From: Lentilactobacillus kefiri
GTDB lineage: Bacteria; Bacillota; Bacilli; Lactobacillales; Lactobacillaceae
Assembly (NCBI RefSeq): GCF_007989105.1
Contig: NZ_BJVK01000002.1
Location: 62,001 to 126,000 of the forward strand
Reading direction: 5' to 3'
Length of the DNA: 64,000 bases
The notes beneath the pieces were generated by a model. It ran no database searches and was not told the origin of the DNA. It saw nothing but the letters and a program-made list of their open reading frames with translations. Shown piece by piece: positions 1-9,292 of the stretch (the first letter of the stretch is position 1; each line of letters begins with the position of its first letter). The translations under genes were made by a program, and so were the position numbers.

Positions 1-3000
1 ATTGAGGGAATCAAGCACACAACTAACGGGGATGTTAATGTGAAGTTTGACTTCCAAAACGGCGTTGCCAAAGAGATGACTTACTCAGATGGAAGTCAAT
101 CACCAATCGAGTTGAAGACTGGCGAAAGCTACCGGAACATCAAGTTACCAGCCAACGTGAAAGTGAAAGTATACGAAAAACAAGATACTCAGTACGCGGA
201 AGTTCACTACCAAATTGGCGATAGCGAGGAAAATGAAGCCGGTGAGTCTGACGAAGATGGGTGGAAGGTTGTTGGACCGATAGTCGCAGATAATTCAACC
301 GTAAAAATCATCAACAAGCAGGTTCATAACCAGTTTGAATTTGAAAAGGTTGTGGCCGGTACCATGCCCGAAGGCGTTACAGACTTCACATTTACTGTTG
401 AAGCCGATGACAAGGACACTAAAGATGCTGTGAAGGGACAATCATTTAAGGCAATTACTAAGAATGCCACAACTGATAGGGTGATTAACTCAGGCCAAAT
501 TATTTTTGACGACAACGGAAAAGCAACTCAGATCAAATATGGTACTGATGAATTCACTGAAGCCGTTGATATCAGTCTTGAGGACAACCAGAAACTAGTC
601 CTTCCTGATTTACCGCAGAAGGCGACTAAATTTAAAGTGATTGAGACAACAACCGGTCACTTTGATACGAACACGCATGTCGACGGTGAAGAAAAGAAGA
701 CTGATAGCAAAGAAGCTGTGATTGAATTGAATCGGGAAGATGCTGAGAATTCCATTCAATTTGAAAACATTTCACCAGATCTCGTACCGTTTACGCTTAA
801 GAAAACGGTAAGTGGAAATGTTGCTCCGGCAGATAAGGATAAAGAATTTACGTTTGATTTAACAATTAAGAATCCGCCTGCAAATTGGGGTGGTAAGGAT
901 CAAAAAGAGTTCAAGGCACTTAAAAGTGATGCCAATGATCAGCACGACTTAATATTTGTTAAACAAGCTGATAATTCATATCTTGCTGAAGGAATAACGT
1001 TAAAGGCTGATCAGTCAATTACCATTTATATTTCAGAAGGGCTCCAAATTGAAGCACAAGAAACCGAAAATCATGGTTTCAAAGTTAGCCACAAATTTGG
1101 CAGCCACGAAGAAGATGGGGATACTCATCAGATTACAACAAACAAGGATATGCCTGAACTGATCTTTAATAACCATTCTCAAACAACGGGAATTGAGGTT
1201 AAGAAGACTGTTAAATCTGAAGAAAAGGATCAACTTGACGAATCAGATTTTAACAAGAAATTTAAATTCAAGGTTCATGGCGCAACTGAAGATGGCGGTG
1301 CGTTGGATGGAACATTTACACTTCGCAAATTTGAAGTAAACGGTCAGTACAGTGATCGGGAAGTTTCATTTAATAAGAACAATATTTTGAACTTTAACCT
1401 CCAACACGATCAAAAAGCACAGCTTCTCGGTCTGCCAATCGGAGCCAAAGTTCAGGTAACTGAAACGAACTATGATGGCTATGACCCAAGCTACAAAGTA
1501 AACGAAAATTCCGAGAAGCAAGGGGACAAAGCCACTGAATTTGTGACCCAAGAAGGTCATCTCGGCACGGTTCATTTCACCAACACCAAGCAAGTCCCGG
1601 AAGAAGCCAGCTTGATGGTTAAAAAAGTCCTCGCCGGGCCAGTGACCGACGAAGACAAAGCGTTCAAGTTTGAATTCCGAGTAACTGCGACTCCAAAAGA
1701 CGGGGAAACAGATGAGCTGAATGGTAAATTTGATGCTGAAAAGTTGGACCATGAAGGTGACACAACCGACATTGAAGTTGAATTTACTGATGGCAAATCG
1801 GAAGAGCTGAAACTTCAAGGCGGCGAGTCGATCAACATTAAAGGTTTATCAACCGATTACAAGTACAGTGTCAGTGAAGCATCACTTCCAGAAGAGATGA
1901 TGTTTGAGACGTCATACAATGTCAACAACACAACTGACAAAGGTGGCAACGAAACTCAACCAATCACACTGAAAGATGGTCAAGAAGGCAAAGTGGTTTT
2001 CACTAATACCAAGCAAGTGCCGGAAGAAGCCAGCTTGATGATTAAAAAAGTCCTCGCCGGTCCGGTGACTGACGAAGACAAAGCGTTCGAGTTTGAATTC
2101 CGAGTAACTGCGACTCCAAAAGACGGGGAAACAGATGAGCTGAATGGTAAATTTGATGCTGAAAAGTTGGACCATGAAGGTGACACAACCGACATTGAAG
2201 TTGAATTTACTGATGGCAAATCGGAAGAGCTGAAACTTCAAGGTGGCGAGTCTATCACGCTTAAAGGCTTACCAACTGATTACAAGTACAGTGTGAGCGA
2301 GAAAACGCGTTACCAACGGTTCATGTTTGAAACGTCTTATAACGTTAATGACACAACCGACAAATACTGCAGCGATACTGAACCAATCACACTGAAAGAC
2401 GGCCAAGAAGGTAAGGTGGTCTTCACCAATACCAAATTTGAAGTCGAAAGTGCTGAACTGGAGATCAGTAAGAAAATTGCCGGCGGTGGGATCATTGATG
2501 CCGATAAGAATAAGACGTTCGAGTTTGCAATTGAAACCGATGCAAGTGTCAATGGCGTCTTTGACGCTGTGGTCAATGGTCACGATAAAGCGAAGGTTGA
2601 ATTTACGGACGGTAAGGCGACCGTGAACCTGCAAGCCGACGAACGAATTGTGATTAAAGACCTGCCAAGTGAACACAACACGTACACTGTCACTGAGCTG
2701 AACGGTTCCGGTTTTAAGACCCAGTACCAGCTTAACGGGTCGCGAACTGAAGACGGTGTGAAGACTAAAGAATTCAAGCTAAACGATGAAGAACGGGCAA
2801 CGGTGGCCTTCACTAACAGCAAGGAGTCACCAAAGCTTGCCAGCTTGAAGATTAACAAAGAAATTGCTGGCGATGGTCTCACATCAGCTGATCATGACCG
2901 TGACTTTAACTTCCGAATTTATTCAGCTGTGACTGGTGAATTCAAGACAGTCAAAATGGATCAGCATGGTGACTCACATGACATGACTGTGAAGTTTGCC

Positions 3001-3909
3001 GATGGTCAGTCAGACGTGATCACTTTGAAAGACGGTGAATCACTGACCGTCAACGGGTTACCAATCGACTACACTTTTGCGGTTGGCGAAGAGCAGGTTG
3101 ATGGTTTTGCACCGACTTATAAAGTTAATGGTGCCAAGATTCAACAGGGGATGACGACACAAACATTCAAGTTAACCGAAGATCAAAAGGGGACGGTTGA
3201 ATTTACCAACACCAAGAATGGTGAGATGGAACTTGGAATCCTTTCTGTAAGTAAATTTGTGAATGAAATGGGAGATAGAACTCGTAAGTTCCAATTTCAC
3301 ATTGAGGTGACCGACGGCTTGAACAATCCGTTAAATGGCACGTTCAAGACTCAGGTAACCACTAACGGCAAGGTAACCGACGGAACCATCGAATTGAATG
3401 GTGGAAATGGTCAATTCACGTTGACTCATGGCCAGACCATTAAATTCTATTTACCACTTGGTGCCAAGTATGAGGTGGCGGAACGGGATTATTCAAAAGA
3501 TGGTTATGTAACGACGGTGACGAAGCGAAACGCCGTTGTTAATAATCCGACCGTTACAGGAACAGCAACCAAAGAAGATGACGCGATTGTTTACCACAAT
3601 GATTTGGAAGACGATGAAGCAGTATTACCAATTCCGGGTGAAGAAGATACTGACGATGACTCCGATTCGTCGGATGATTCATCAAGTGGCACCCTCGATA
3701 GCAATCCGGCTTCCGGATCAACGGGAACAACTGGGACAACAAACGGTATTGATAGCCCAATGGGAATCCCATCTTCAGGATACGTTGGAAAATCAGTGCT
3801 TCCACAGACGGGTGAGGACAACAATTCACTCCTGATGGTGATCGGAATGTTCATGTTGGTAACAATCATTGGTGTGGGAAGTTTGTACTATGCCAAAAGA
3901 AAATCATAG
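1..3909 (+). CDS. LPXTG-anchored multi-domain surface protein (5' partial)
   Basis: The frame is open from base 1 with no signal peptide. The first in-frame start (GTG at 40) has no ribosome site, so the true N-terminus lies left of the window. About 1,300 residues are visible as roughly eight successive domains of 120-140 residues, each opening with a strand like L-x-V-K-K-x-V-x-G and closing with V-[ST]-E and then V-x-F-T-N-T-K. That pattern matches pilin-type (FctA/Spy0128-like) isopeptide domains, where Lys-Asn/Asp bonds stiffen extracellular stalks. An Asp/Ser/Gly/Thr-rich linker (about 3610-3780) leads to LPQTGE at 3799, a hydrophobic helix and the tail YAKRKS, which is the sortase A cell-wall sorting signal. 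It is probably an adhesin stalk with unknown ligand. Two domains are near-identical tandem copies, and the second carries apparent compensating frameshifts. Anchoring is near certain; the domain family name is inference. Confidence 0.9.
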   Translation: MEGIKHTTNGDVNVKFDFQNGVAKEMTYSDGSQSPIELKTGESYRNIKLPANVKVKVYEKQDTQYAEVHYQIGDSEENEAGESDEDGWKVVGPIVADNSTVKIINKQVHNQFEFEKVVAGTMPEGVTDFTFTVEADDKDTKDAVKGQSFKAITKNATTDRVINSGQIIFDDNGKATQIKYGTDEFTEAVDISLEDNQKLVLPDLPQKATKFKVIETTTGHFDTNTHVDGEEKKTDSKEAVIELNREDAENSIQFENISPDLVPFTLKKTVSGNVAPADKDKEFTFDLTIKNPPANWGGKDQKEFKALKSDANDQHDLIFVKQADNSYLAEGITLKADQSITIYISEGLQIEAQETENHGFKVSHKFGSHEEDGDTHQITTNKDMPELIFNNHSQTTGIEVKKTVKSEEKDQLDESDFNKKFKFKVHGATEDGGALDGTFTLRKFEVNGQYSDREVSFNKNNILNFNLQHDQKAQLLGLPIGAKVQVTETNYDGYDPSYKVNENSEKQGDKATEFVTQEGHLGTVHFTNTKQVPEEASLMVKKVLAGPVTDEDKAFKFEFRVTATPKDGETDELNGKFDAEKLDHEGDTTDIEVEFTDGKSEELKLQGGESINIKGLSTDYKYSVSEASLPEEMMFETSYNVNNTTDKGGNETQPITLKDGQEGKVVFTNTKQVPEEASLMIKKVLAGPVTDEDKAFEFEFRVTATPKDGETDELNGKFDAEKLDHEGDTTDIEVEFTDGKSEELKLQGGESITLKGLPTDYKYSVSEKTRYQRFMFETSYNVNDTTDKYCSDTEPITLKDGQEGKVVFTNTKFEVESAELEISKKIAGGGIIDADKNKTFEFAIETDASVNGVFDAVVNGHDKAKVEFTDGKATVNLQADERIVIKDLPSEHNTYTVTELNGSGFKTQYQLNGSRTEDGVKTKEFKLNDEERATVAFTNSKESPKLASLKINKEIAGDGLTSADHDRDFNFRIYSAVTGEFKTVKMDQHGDSHDMTVKFADGQSDVITLKDGESLTVNGLPIDYTFAVGEEQVDGFAPTYKVNGAKIQQGMTTQTFKLTEDQKGTVEFTNTKNGEMELGILSVSKFVNEMGDRTRKFQFHIEVTDGLNNPLNGTFKTQVTTNGKVTDGTIELNGGNGQFTLTHGQTIKFYLPLGAKYEVAERDYSKDGYVTTVTKRNAVVNNPTVTGTATKEDDAIVYHNDLEDDEAVLPIPGEEDTDDDSDSSDDSSSGTLDSNPASGSTGTTGTTNGIDSPMGIPSSGYVGKSVLPQTGEDNNSLLMVIGMFMLVTIIGVGSLYYAKRKS
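1588..2433 (+). repeat. Two tandem 423-bp copies inside the surface protein gene
   Basis: Bases 1588-2010 and 2011-2433 are direct repeats of exactly 141 codons. Long stretches are identical at DNA level (for example 1680-1810 against 2103-2233), so duplication or gene conversion was recent. The boundaries coincide with domain borders (F-T-N-T-K-Q-V-P-E-E). The next domain, from 2434, is diverged. Confidence 0.9.
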
Positions 3910-3954
3910 AAATGAGGAAAATGTTGAAAAATAATAAAATTAAATGGATTTTTC

Positions 3955-3988
3955 AAAAGGCTGTCAGAGATTGCTCTGGCAGCCTTTT
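3955..3988 (+). terminator. Rho-independent terminator of surface protein gene
   Basis: A 15-bp stem (AAAAGGCTGTCAGAG against CTCTGGCAGCCTTTT, one mismatch) with a 4-nt loop lies 46 bases after the stop codon and ends in T residues. Confidence 0.85.
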
Positions 3989-4034
3989 ACTAACATCCTA
4001 ATGCAAGAAGTTCACATTATTTTCTCAAAATGTG

Positions 4035-4063
4035 TTGACATATTCTAATCTGTCTATCATAAT
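4035..4063 (+). promoter_or_regulatory. Sigma-A promoter of the T-box leader
   Basis: A perfect -35 TTGACA (4035-4040), a 17-nt spacer and -10 CATAAT (4058-4063) lie just upstream of T-box stem I. Confidence 0.8.
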
Positions 4064-4078
4064 ACGAATTATCAATTT

Positions 4079-4315
4079 GAAAGAAGCTTTCTACAAGATT
4101 CCTTAACAGAAAATCCATTCAGCGGCTGAGAGATGGTATCGAAATTGTAGATTGTGACTTTCATGCTTTTACCCATAAATCGGTGAGCGTGAGTTAGCCG
4201 GTTTCGGACTTGTCCGTTAAAGCAAGCAATGAGTGGATACGAAAAGTATCTATGAAGGTGGTACCGCGGCCAATTGTCGTCCTTTTGTCTTAGTGACAAA
4301 AGGGCGATTTTTTTG
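4079..4315 (+). promoter_or_regulatory. T-box riboswitch leader (probable tRNA-Val specifier)
   Basis: The core AAGGTGGTACCGCGG is at 4254-4269. It is followed by a terminator hairpin (4277-4289 with 4295-4307) and seven T residues. Stem I starts with GAAAG (4079-4083) pairing with CTTTC (4158-4162). The 3' side of the specifier loop reads GATTGTGA (4150-4157). By register with the proline-type T-box later in this window, the specifier codon would be GTG (4154-4156, Val) followed by a purine. The leader should let transcription continue when the cognate tRNA is uncharged. That it is a T-box is very well supported; the codon assignment is inference, with ATT (Ile) as the alternative. Confidence 0.92.
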
Positions 4316-4384
4316 TATCGCGGTTTGCTTTAGTGGGGTTGATGAAATTGATGACAACTTTGGACAGGAAAGGAAGTTTTATTT

Positions 4385-5413
4385 ATGAAATATACAGTTT
4401 TAGGTGCAGGTGCAATGGGATTGAGATATGGTGTGCTTCTTCAAGAAGCCGGCTTTGATGTGGACTTTGTCGATACTTGGGATGAGCAAGTTGAAACGGT
4501 TCGGAAACAAGGTGGCGTTTATGTATCACGGGATGGTCAAAACCGTCACCTGGTGCCGGTCAATGTCTATTATCCTGAAGAATATAAAGGTGATCCGGAT
4601 GTGCTGATTGTCTTCACGAAACAATATCAGCTGGCCGATTTCTTAAAACGCTGCGCACGTTTCTTTAATGATAAACAATATGTCGTAACCTGTATGAACG
4701 GTATGGGGCACGTTGAAAAGCTCAATCAATACTTCCCTAAAGAACGGTTGCTTGGAGGAACTGCACTGATTGGAACTGTGCTAAATAAAGCTGGGGATGT
4801 CGACTTCATTGGACCTAAGGGTGCCGGATCGATGAACATCGCCAACGAAACCGAAAAGCCCGATGCCATGACCCACAAGATTGTCGACGAGTTCCAGAAG
4901 GCTGACCTCAATCCTAATTTAACCACCAACTTCATGGGAACTTTGATGGCCAAGGTTGTCTTTAATTCTGTCATCAACACCCTTTGTACGATGTTTAAGA
5001 TCCGAATGGGTGAATATATCCAATCGCCAGTTGCTCAAAAGCTTGGTGTTCAACTGATCGATGAAGCCTTTGACGTTTGCGAACGTGCCGGGATTACTTT
5101 ATTAAACACCCGTCAAGAGGAGTGGGAGACCGTTAAATACGTCAGCACCGTCTCCAACCCACTGCATTTTCCTTCCATGTATCAGGATATTTCTAAAAAC
5201 CGGGAGACCGAAGTTGATTACATCAACGGATATATCTATGACCTCGGCTTGAAGTATCATTATGAAGCCAAGACCCACGATTTCTTGAGAAACCTGGTTC
5301 ATCTAGCTGAATTTGCCGGAACCTTCGACGTTGACGGTTATATGAAGTCAGTTCTTGAATGTGATAAGAAGGCGGCCGTCAAGACCCCAGAGGAACATGT
5401 GGCAGAAGCTTAG
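4385..5413 (+). CDS. panE: Ketopantoate reductase family protein (PanE-like 2-keto acid reductase)
   Basis: The protein has 342 residues. The N-terminus V-L-G-A-G-A-M-G is the dinucleotide-binding loop of the ApbA/PanE family, which reduces 2-dehydropantoate or related branched 2-keto acids with NAD(P)H. A conserved Lys in the M-x-K-V-V-F-N segment (about residue 190) fits the family's catalytic lysine. The ATG at 4385 follows a GGAAAGGAAG ribosome site. The gene is monocistronic between a T-box leader and a terminator. Amino-acid-responsive control suggests a role in branched-chain keto acid metabolism; lactic-acid-bacterial homologues can act as hydroxy-acid dehydrogenases, so true pantothenate synthesis is not assured. 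No other pantothenate gene is adjacent. Confidence 0.85.
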   Translation: MKYTVLGAGAMGLRYGVLLQEAGFDVDFVDTWDEQVETVRKQGGVYVSRDGQNRHLVPVNVYYPEEYKGDPDVLIVFTKQYQLADFLKRCARFFNDKQYVVTCMNGMGHVEKLNQYFPKERLLGGTALIGTVLNKAGDVDFIGPKGAGSMNIANETEKPDAMTHKIVDEFQKADLNPNLTTNFMGTLMAKVVFNSVINTLCTMFKIRMGEYIQSPVAQKLGVQLIDEAFDVCERAGITLLNTRQEEWETVKYVSTVSNPLHFPSMYQDISKNRETEVDYINGYIYDLGLKYHYEAKTHDFLRNLVHLAEFAGTFDVDGYMKSVLECDKKAAVKTPEEHVAEA

Positions 5414-5439
5414 TGATGATTTAAACGAAAATTTCAAAT

Positions 5440-5475
5440 GCCATCCAGACAGTCAATAAATCTGGATGGCTTTTT
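5440..5475 (+). terminator. Terminator after panE-like gene
   Basis: The perfect 10-bp stem GCCATCCAGA (5440-5449) with TCTGGATGGC (5461-5470) is followed by TTTTT. Confidence 0.85.
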
Positions 5476-5566
5476 CTGTTTATTTTTTGGTTAAAATGAG
5501 TGAAAGAAGCTTACTTTAAGTTCATAATAGGAGCTATCTGTTTACTTATTTATTACCATATAGTGC

Positions 5567-5609
5567 TTGATATTTTGTTGGCCAAGTTGTAATATACTTA
5601 GGTACCTAA
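5567..5609 (+). promoter_or_regulatory. Promoter and palindromic operator of the ABC exporter operon
   Basis: The -35 TTGATA (5567-5572), 17-nt spacer and -10 TAATAT (5590-5595) are followed by the perfect 12-bp palindrome TTAGGTACCTAA (5598-5609) at the expected transcription start. That placement suits a repressor such as a MarR or PadR family protein. No regulator gene is adjacent, so the binder is unknown. Confidence 0.7.
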
Positions 5610-5656
5610 ATAAGTTAAAATAAATCTCTAATAACGTACCTGGAAGGAGTAGCAAA

Positions 5657-7393
5657 ATGCTGAAAATTGCCAAAAATCGGATCTCATATGTGGCAGTTCT
5701 TGGGGCCGTTCTATTTATGTGCATCCAAGTAATTGCCAACTTGAATCTGCCCAGTTTGACATCTGACATTGTTAATAATGGGGTTGCCAAGGGAGATATT
5801 TCTTATATCTGGAAAGTGGGCTTTCAAATGGCCGGCTTTTCCTTACTTAGTATCCTGGCGGCGATCTGCAACGTCTTCTTGGCGGCTCGGACTTCACAGA
5901 AGTTGGGACAGAATTTACGGAGTGATGTTTATCGTAAAGTCATCAACTTTTCCAAGGATGAGTACGACCAGATTGAAACTTCATCATTGATTACGCGAAC
6001 AACCAATGATGTCGTTCAAATTCAAAACGTTGCCATTATTATGCTGCGAATGATGTTAATGGCACCAATCATGCTGATCGGAGCCAGCTTCCTGGCTTAC
6101 ACCAAGGATCACCAATTAACGATGATCTTCCTGGTGGTCTTACCGATTATGATTGTCTTCATCGGCCTTTTACTCTACTTTTCGGTTCCGTTGTTCAGAG
6201 CAATGCAAACCAAAACTGATAAAATTAACCGAATTTTTCGTGAAGGATTGACGGGTGTGCGGGTTATTCGGGCATTCCGACAGGACAAATTCGAACAAGA
6301 CCGGTTTGAAGATGCCAACCGTGATTATACCGATAATGCCATTAAGGTTAATACGATTGTTGCCCTGGCGTTTCCAGTGATGACTTTAATCATGAGCGGA
6401 ACCAACGTTGCAATTGTCTGGTTTGGTGCCAAATTGATTGGTGCTCAATCCATGCAGGTTGGTAATCTGATTGCGTTTATGAGTTATGCCATGCAGATTC
6501 TGATGAGCTTCATGATGCTTTCAATGGTGTTTGTGTTTATTCCTCGTGCCCAAGCATCAGCAAAGCGGATTCAAACGGTTTTGGCTTTGAAGTCAACTAT
6601 GAAGGAAGCTGCCAATCCGGTGGTCTTTGATCCGAAAGCCAAACAACACGATTTAAAATTTGATCACGTTGAATATCGTTATCGACAAGCGGAAATGCCT
6701 GCTTTAAGCGATATCGACTTTGATGCTCATAGTGGGCAGACAATTGCGATTATTGGTGGTACCGGATCAGGAAAGACCACTTTGGTGAGTTTGATTCCGC
6801 GATTCTATGACGTTGACAAAGGTGAAATCGAACTTGATGGTCATAACATCAATGACTTCTCAATGAAAAACTTGAGAGACCAAGTTTCCTTTGTGCCTCA
6901 AAAGGCAACGTTATTTACCGGAACCATCCGCGATAATATGAAATATGGGAATCCCAATGCCACCGATGACCAGATCTGGCATGCATTGGATATTGCCCGT
7001 GCCAAAGATTTTGTGAGTGAAGATCCTGCCGGACTGGATATGGTCGTTGAACAGGGTGGCGATAACTTCTCCGGTGGACAAAAGCAACGTTTGGCAATCG
7101 CCAGAGCGTTGGTTAAGAAAGCTGCCGTTTATATCTTTGATGATTCATTTTCAGCGCTTGATTTCAAGACTGATGCCGATTTACGGGCTGCCTTACGGGC
7201 TGATGAGCATATTCAAAAGAGTATCACGGTTATTGTTGCGCAACGAATTGCGACGGTTGCCGATGCTGATTTGATTTTAGTGCTGGATAATGGTCGATTG
7301 GTTGGTAAAGGAACTCATGACGAGCTTCGTGCCAACAACAAGATCTATCAAGAAATTATTCATTCACAACTGAGAGAGGAGGACCAGAAATAA
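5657..7393 (+). CDS. Heterodimeric ABC exporter, subunit with degenerate ATPase site
   Basis: The protein has 578 residues, with six N-terminal membrane helices (about 15-320) fused to an ATPase domain. Walker A is G-G-T-G-S-G-K-T-T (about 366) and the signature is F-S-G-G-Q. Walker B reads I-F-D-D-S (about 492), with Asp in place of the catalytic Glu, and the switch position is Gln (V-A-Q-R) instead of His. These substitutions mark the non-hydrolysing partner in asymmetric exporters of the TM287/288, BmrCD and LmrCD type. The ATG follows GGAAGGAG. The stop overlaps the next start in TAATG, so the two subunits are translationally coupled. The likely role is drug or lipid export; the substrate is unknown. 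Confidence 0.92.
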   Translation: MLKIAKNRISYVAVLGAVLFMCIQVIANLNLPSLTSDIVNNGVAKGDISYIWKVGFQMAGFSLLSILAAICNVFLAARTSQKLGQNLRSDVYRKVINFSKDEYDQIETSSLITRTTNDVVQIQNVAIIMLRMMLMAPIMLIGASFLAYTKDHQLTMIFLVVLPIMIVFIGLLLYFSVPLFRAMQTKTDKINRIFREGLTGVRVIRAFRQDKFEQDRFEDANRDYTDNAIKVNTIVALAFPVMTLIMSGTNVAIVWFGAKLIGAQSMQVGNLIAFMSYAMQILMSFMMLSMVFVFIPRAQASAKRIQTVLALKSTMKEAANPVVFDPKAKQHDLKFDHVEYRYRQAEMPALSDIDFDAHSGQTIAIIGGTGSGKTTLVSLIPRFYDVDKGEIELDGHNINDFSMKNLRDQVSFVPQKATLFTGTIRDNMKYGNPNATDDQIWHALDIARAKDFVSEDPAGLDMVVEQGGDNFSGGQKQRLAIARALVKKAAVYIFDDSFSALDFKTDADLRAALRADEHIQKSITVIVAQRIATVADADLILVLDNGRLVGKGTHDELRANNKIYQEIIHSQLREEDQK

Positions 7394-9279
7394 TGGCTGA
7401 AAAAGATAATGCACCTCAACCAAGTGGTAATCAACATCATGGCGGTCCTGGCGGCTACCAAGGGGTTGTTGAAAAGCCACACCATTTCTGGAAGACAACC
7501 AGACGGCTGCTTGATTACATGCAGGACCGATTGATTGGCCTCATTCTGGTTCTCGCATTTGCGATTATCAGTGTAATTTTTCAAATCAGAACCCCCAAGA
7601 TTTTAGGTGAAGCTACGACTGAAATCTTTAAAGGGATGATGAAAGGCAACGCCCAACAAAAAGCTGGGTTTAGTGTTGCTCAACTGCCGATCAACTATCA
7701 AAAAATTATTCAAATTGTTCTGATAGTGATTGTCATGTATCTTGCAGCAGCCGTATTTAGTTTCCTGCAGCAATACATCATGACCAGAATTTCTCAGAAT
7801 ACGGTTTACAAATTGCGTCGGCAGATGAAAGGTAAGATGCGTCTGGTTCCGATTAAATATTATGATACCCACAGCAATGGGGATATCATGAGCCGGGCAG
7901 TTAACGATATGGATAATATCGCCAGCACCCTTCAACAAAGTTTGACGCAGGCTGTTACCAGCTTTGTGACCTTTATCGGAACGTTATGGATGATGTTTAC
8001 GATTAGTTGGAAATTAACCATTATTGCCTTGATTACCATTCCGTTGAGTTTGGTTATTGTGGGAATTGTTGCGCCAAGGTCACAGAAATATTTTGCGGCT
8101 CAACAAAAGAGTTTGGGCTTGCTGAACGACCAAGTCGAAGAAAATTATGCCGGTCAAATTGTCCTCAAGAGTTTTAATAAAGAGCAGGATACGATCGATC
8201 AATTTGAAATTCAAAACAAGAAGTACTATCAGGCAGCCTGGAAAGCTCAGTTCATTTCAGGAATTATCATGCCATTGATGATCTTCTTGAATAACATTGG
8301 TTATGTGTTTGTTGCGGTTGTCGGTGGTATTCAAGTTGCCAACGGAACTGTTACCCTTGGTAATGTTCAGGCCTTCCTGCAATATACCAATCAGTTCTCA
8401 CAGCCAATTTCTCAATTAGCCAACTTGATGAACACAATTCAATCAACGATTGCGTCAGCCGAACGGTTTTTTGAAGTGATTGATGAAGAAGAAATGAAGA
8501 ACACCAAGGCCAACCGTCCCGTTGAAGAGGGAACCGATAATTTGGTGGAATTGGAGCATGTTCAATTTGGTTACAACGATGATGAGTTGCTGATGAAGGA
8601 TTACAACCTTGCCGTTAAACGTGGCCAGCAAGTCGCTATTGTTGGTCCAACCGGTGCGGGTAAGACAACCATCATCAACCTGTTGGAACGCTTCTATGAC
8701 GTCAAGGGCGGCAGTATTCGCCTGAATGGTGTTGATACCCGTGATTTGGACCGTGAAGATTTGCGTTCACACTTTGCCATGGTGCTTCAGGATACCTGGC
8801 TGTTCACTGGTTCGATTTACGACAATATCAAATATGGCCGTGAAGATGCGACAAAAGACGATATTCTTGAAGCTGCCAAAGCTGCCCACGTGGATGAGTT
8901 TGTTCGCAAACTTCCCAACGGGTATGACACCGTTTTGAATGAGTCAGCTTCCAACATTTCTCAAGGTCAACGTCAATTGATCACAATTGCCAGAGCATTT
9001 GTGGCCGATCCCGAGATCCTGATTTTGGATGAGGCTACCAGTTCCGTTGATACTCGGACTGAAGTTCAGATTCAACACGCAATGAGTCAGTTGTTGGAAA
9101 ATCGGACCAGCTTTGTGGTTGCTCACAGACTTTCAACGATTCAAAATGCCGATAATATTATCGTTATGAATCATGGCTCAGTTGTTGAAACTGGGACTCA
9201 TAATGAGTTGTTGGCAAAGAATGGCTTCTACGCCAACTTGTACAACAGTCAATTCTCAGATGATGTTTCATTTGACTAA
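7393..9279 (+). CDS. Heterodimeric ABC exporter, catalytic subunit
   Basis: The protein has 628 residues. A Gly/His-rich cytoplasmic N-terminus (Q-H-H-G-G-P-G-G-Y) precedes six membrane helices and a complete ATPase domain: Walker A G-P-T-G-A-G-K-T-T (about 417), signature variant I-S-Q-G-Q, Walker B I-L-D-E-A with the catalytic Glu (about 543), and H-loop V-A-H-R. It pairs with the degenerate subunit encoded just upstream (1-nt overlap). A lipoprotein gene follows 13 nt later, probably in the same transcript. The family exports drugs or lipids; no substrate can be read from the sequence. Confidence 0.92.
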   Translation: MAEKDNAPQPSGNQHHGGPGGYQGVVEKPHHFWKTTRRLLDYMQDRLIGLILVLAFAIISVIFQIRTPKILGEATTEIFKGMMKGNAQQKAGFSVAQLPINYQKIIQIVLIVIVMYLAAAVFSFLQQYIMTRISQNTVYKLRRQMKGKMRLVPIKYYDTHSNGDIMSRAVNDMDNIASTLQQSLTQAVTSFVTFIGTLWMMFTISWKLTIIALITIPLSLVIVGIVAPRSQKYFAAQQKSLGLLNDQVEENYAGQIVLKSFNKEQDTIDQFEIQNKKYYQAAWKAQFISGIIMPLMIFLNNIGYVFVAVVGGIQVANGTVTLGNVQAFLQYTNQFSQPISQLANLMNTIQSTIASAERFFEVIDEEEMKNTKANRPVEEGTDNLVELEHVQFGYNDDELLMKDYNLAVKRGQQVAIVGPTGAGKTTIINLLERFYDVKGGSIRLNGVDTRDLDREDLRSHFAMVLQDTWLFTGSIYDNIKYGREDATKDDILEAAKAAHVDEFVRKLPNGYDTVLNESASNISQGQRQLITIARAFVADPEILILDEATSSVDTRTEVQIQHAMSQLLENRTSFVVAHRLSTIQNADNIIVMNHGSVVETGTHNELLAKNGFYANLYNSQFSDDVSFD

Positions 9280-9292
9280 GGAGGAGCTTACG

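Noticed and set aside
1366-2241. Long minus-strand open frames (1366-1818 and 1912-2241) with near-identical translations
   Set aside because: They are antisense shadows of the two duplicated surface-protein domains, with no ribosome sites.
9173-9292. Upstream extension of the lipoprotein frame
   Set aside because: It lies inside the ABC exporter gene in another frame; the ATG at 9293 with AAGGAGG and a signal peptide is clearly the start.
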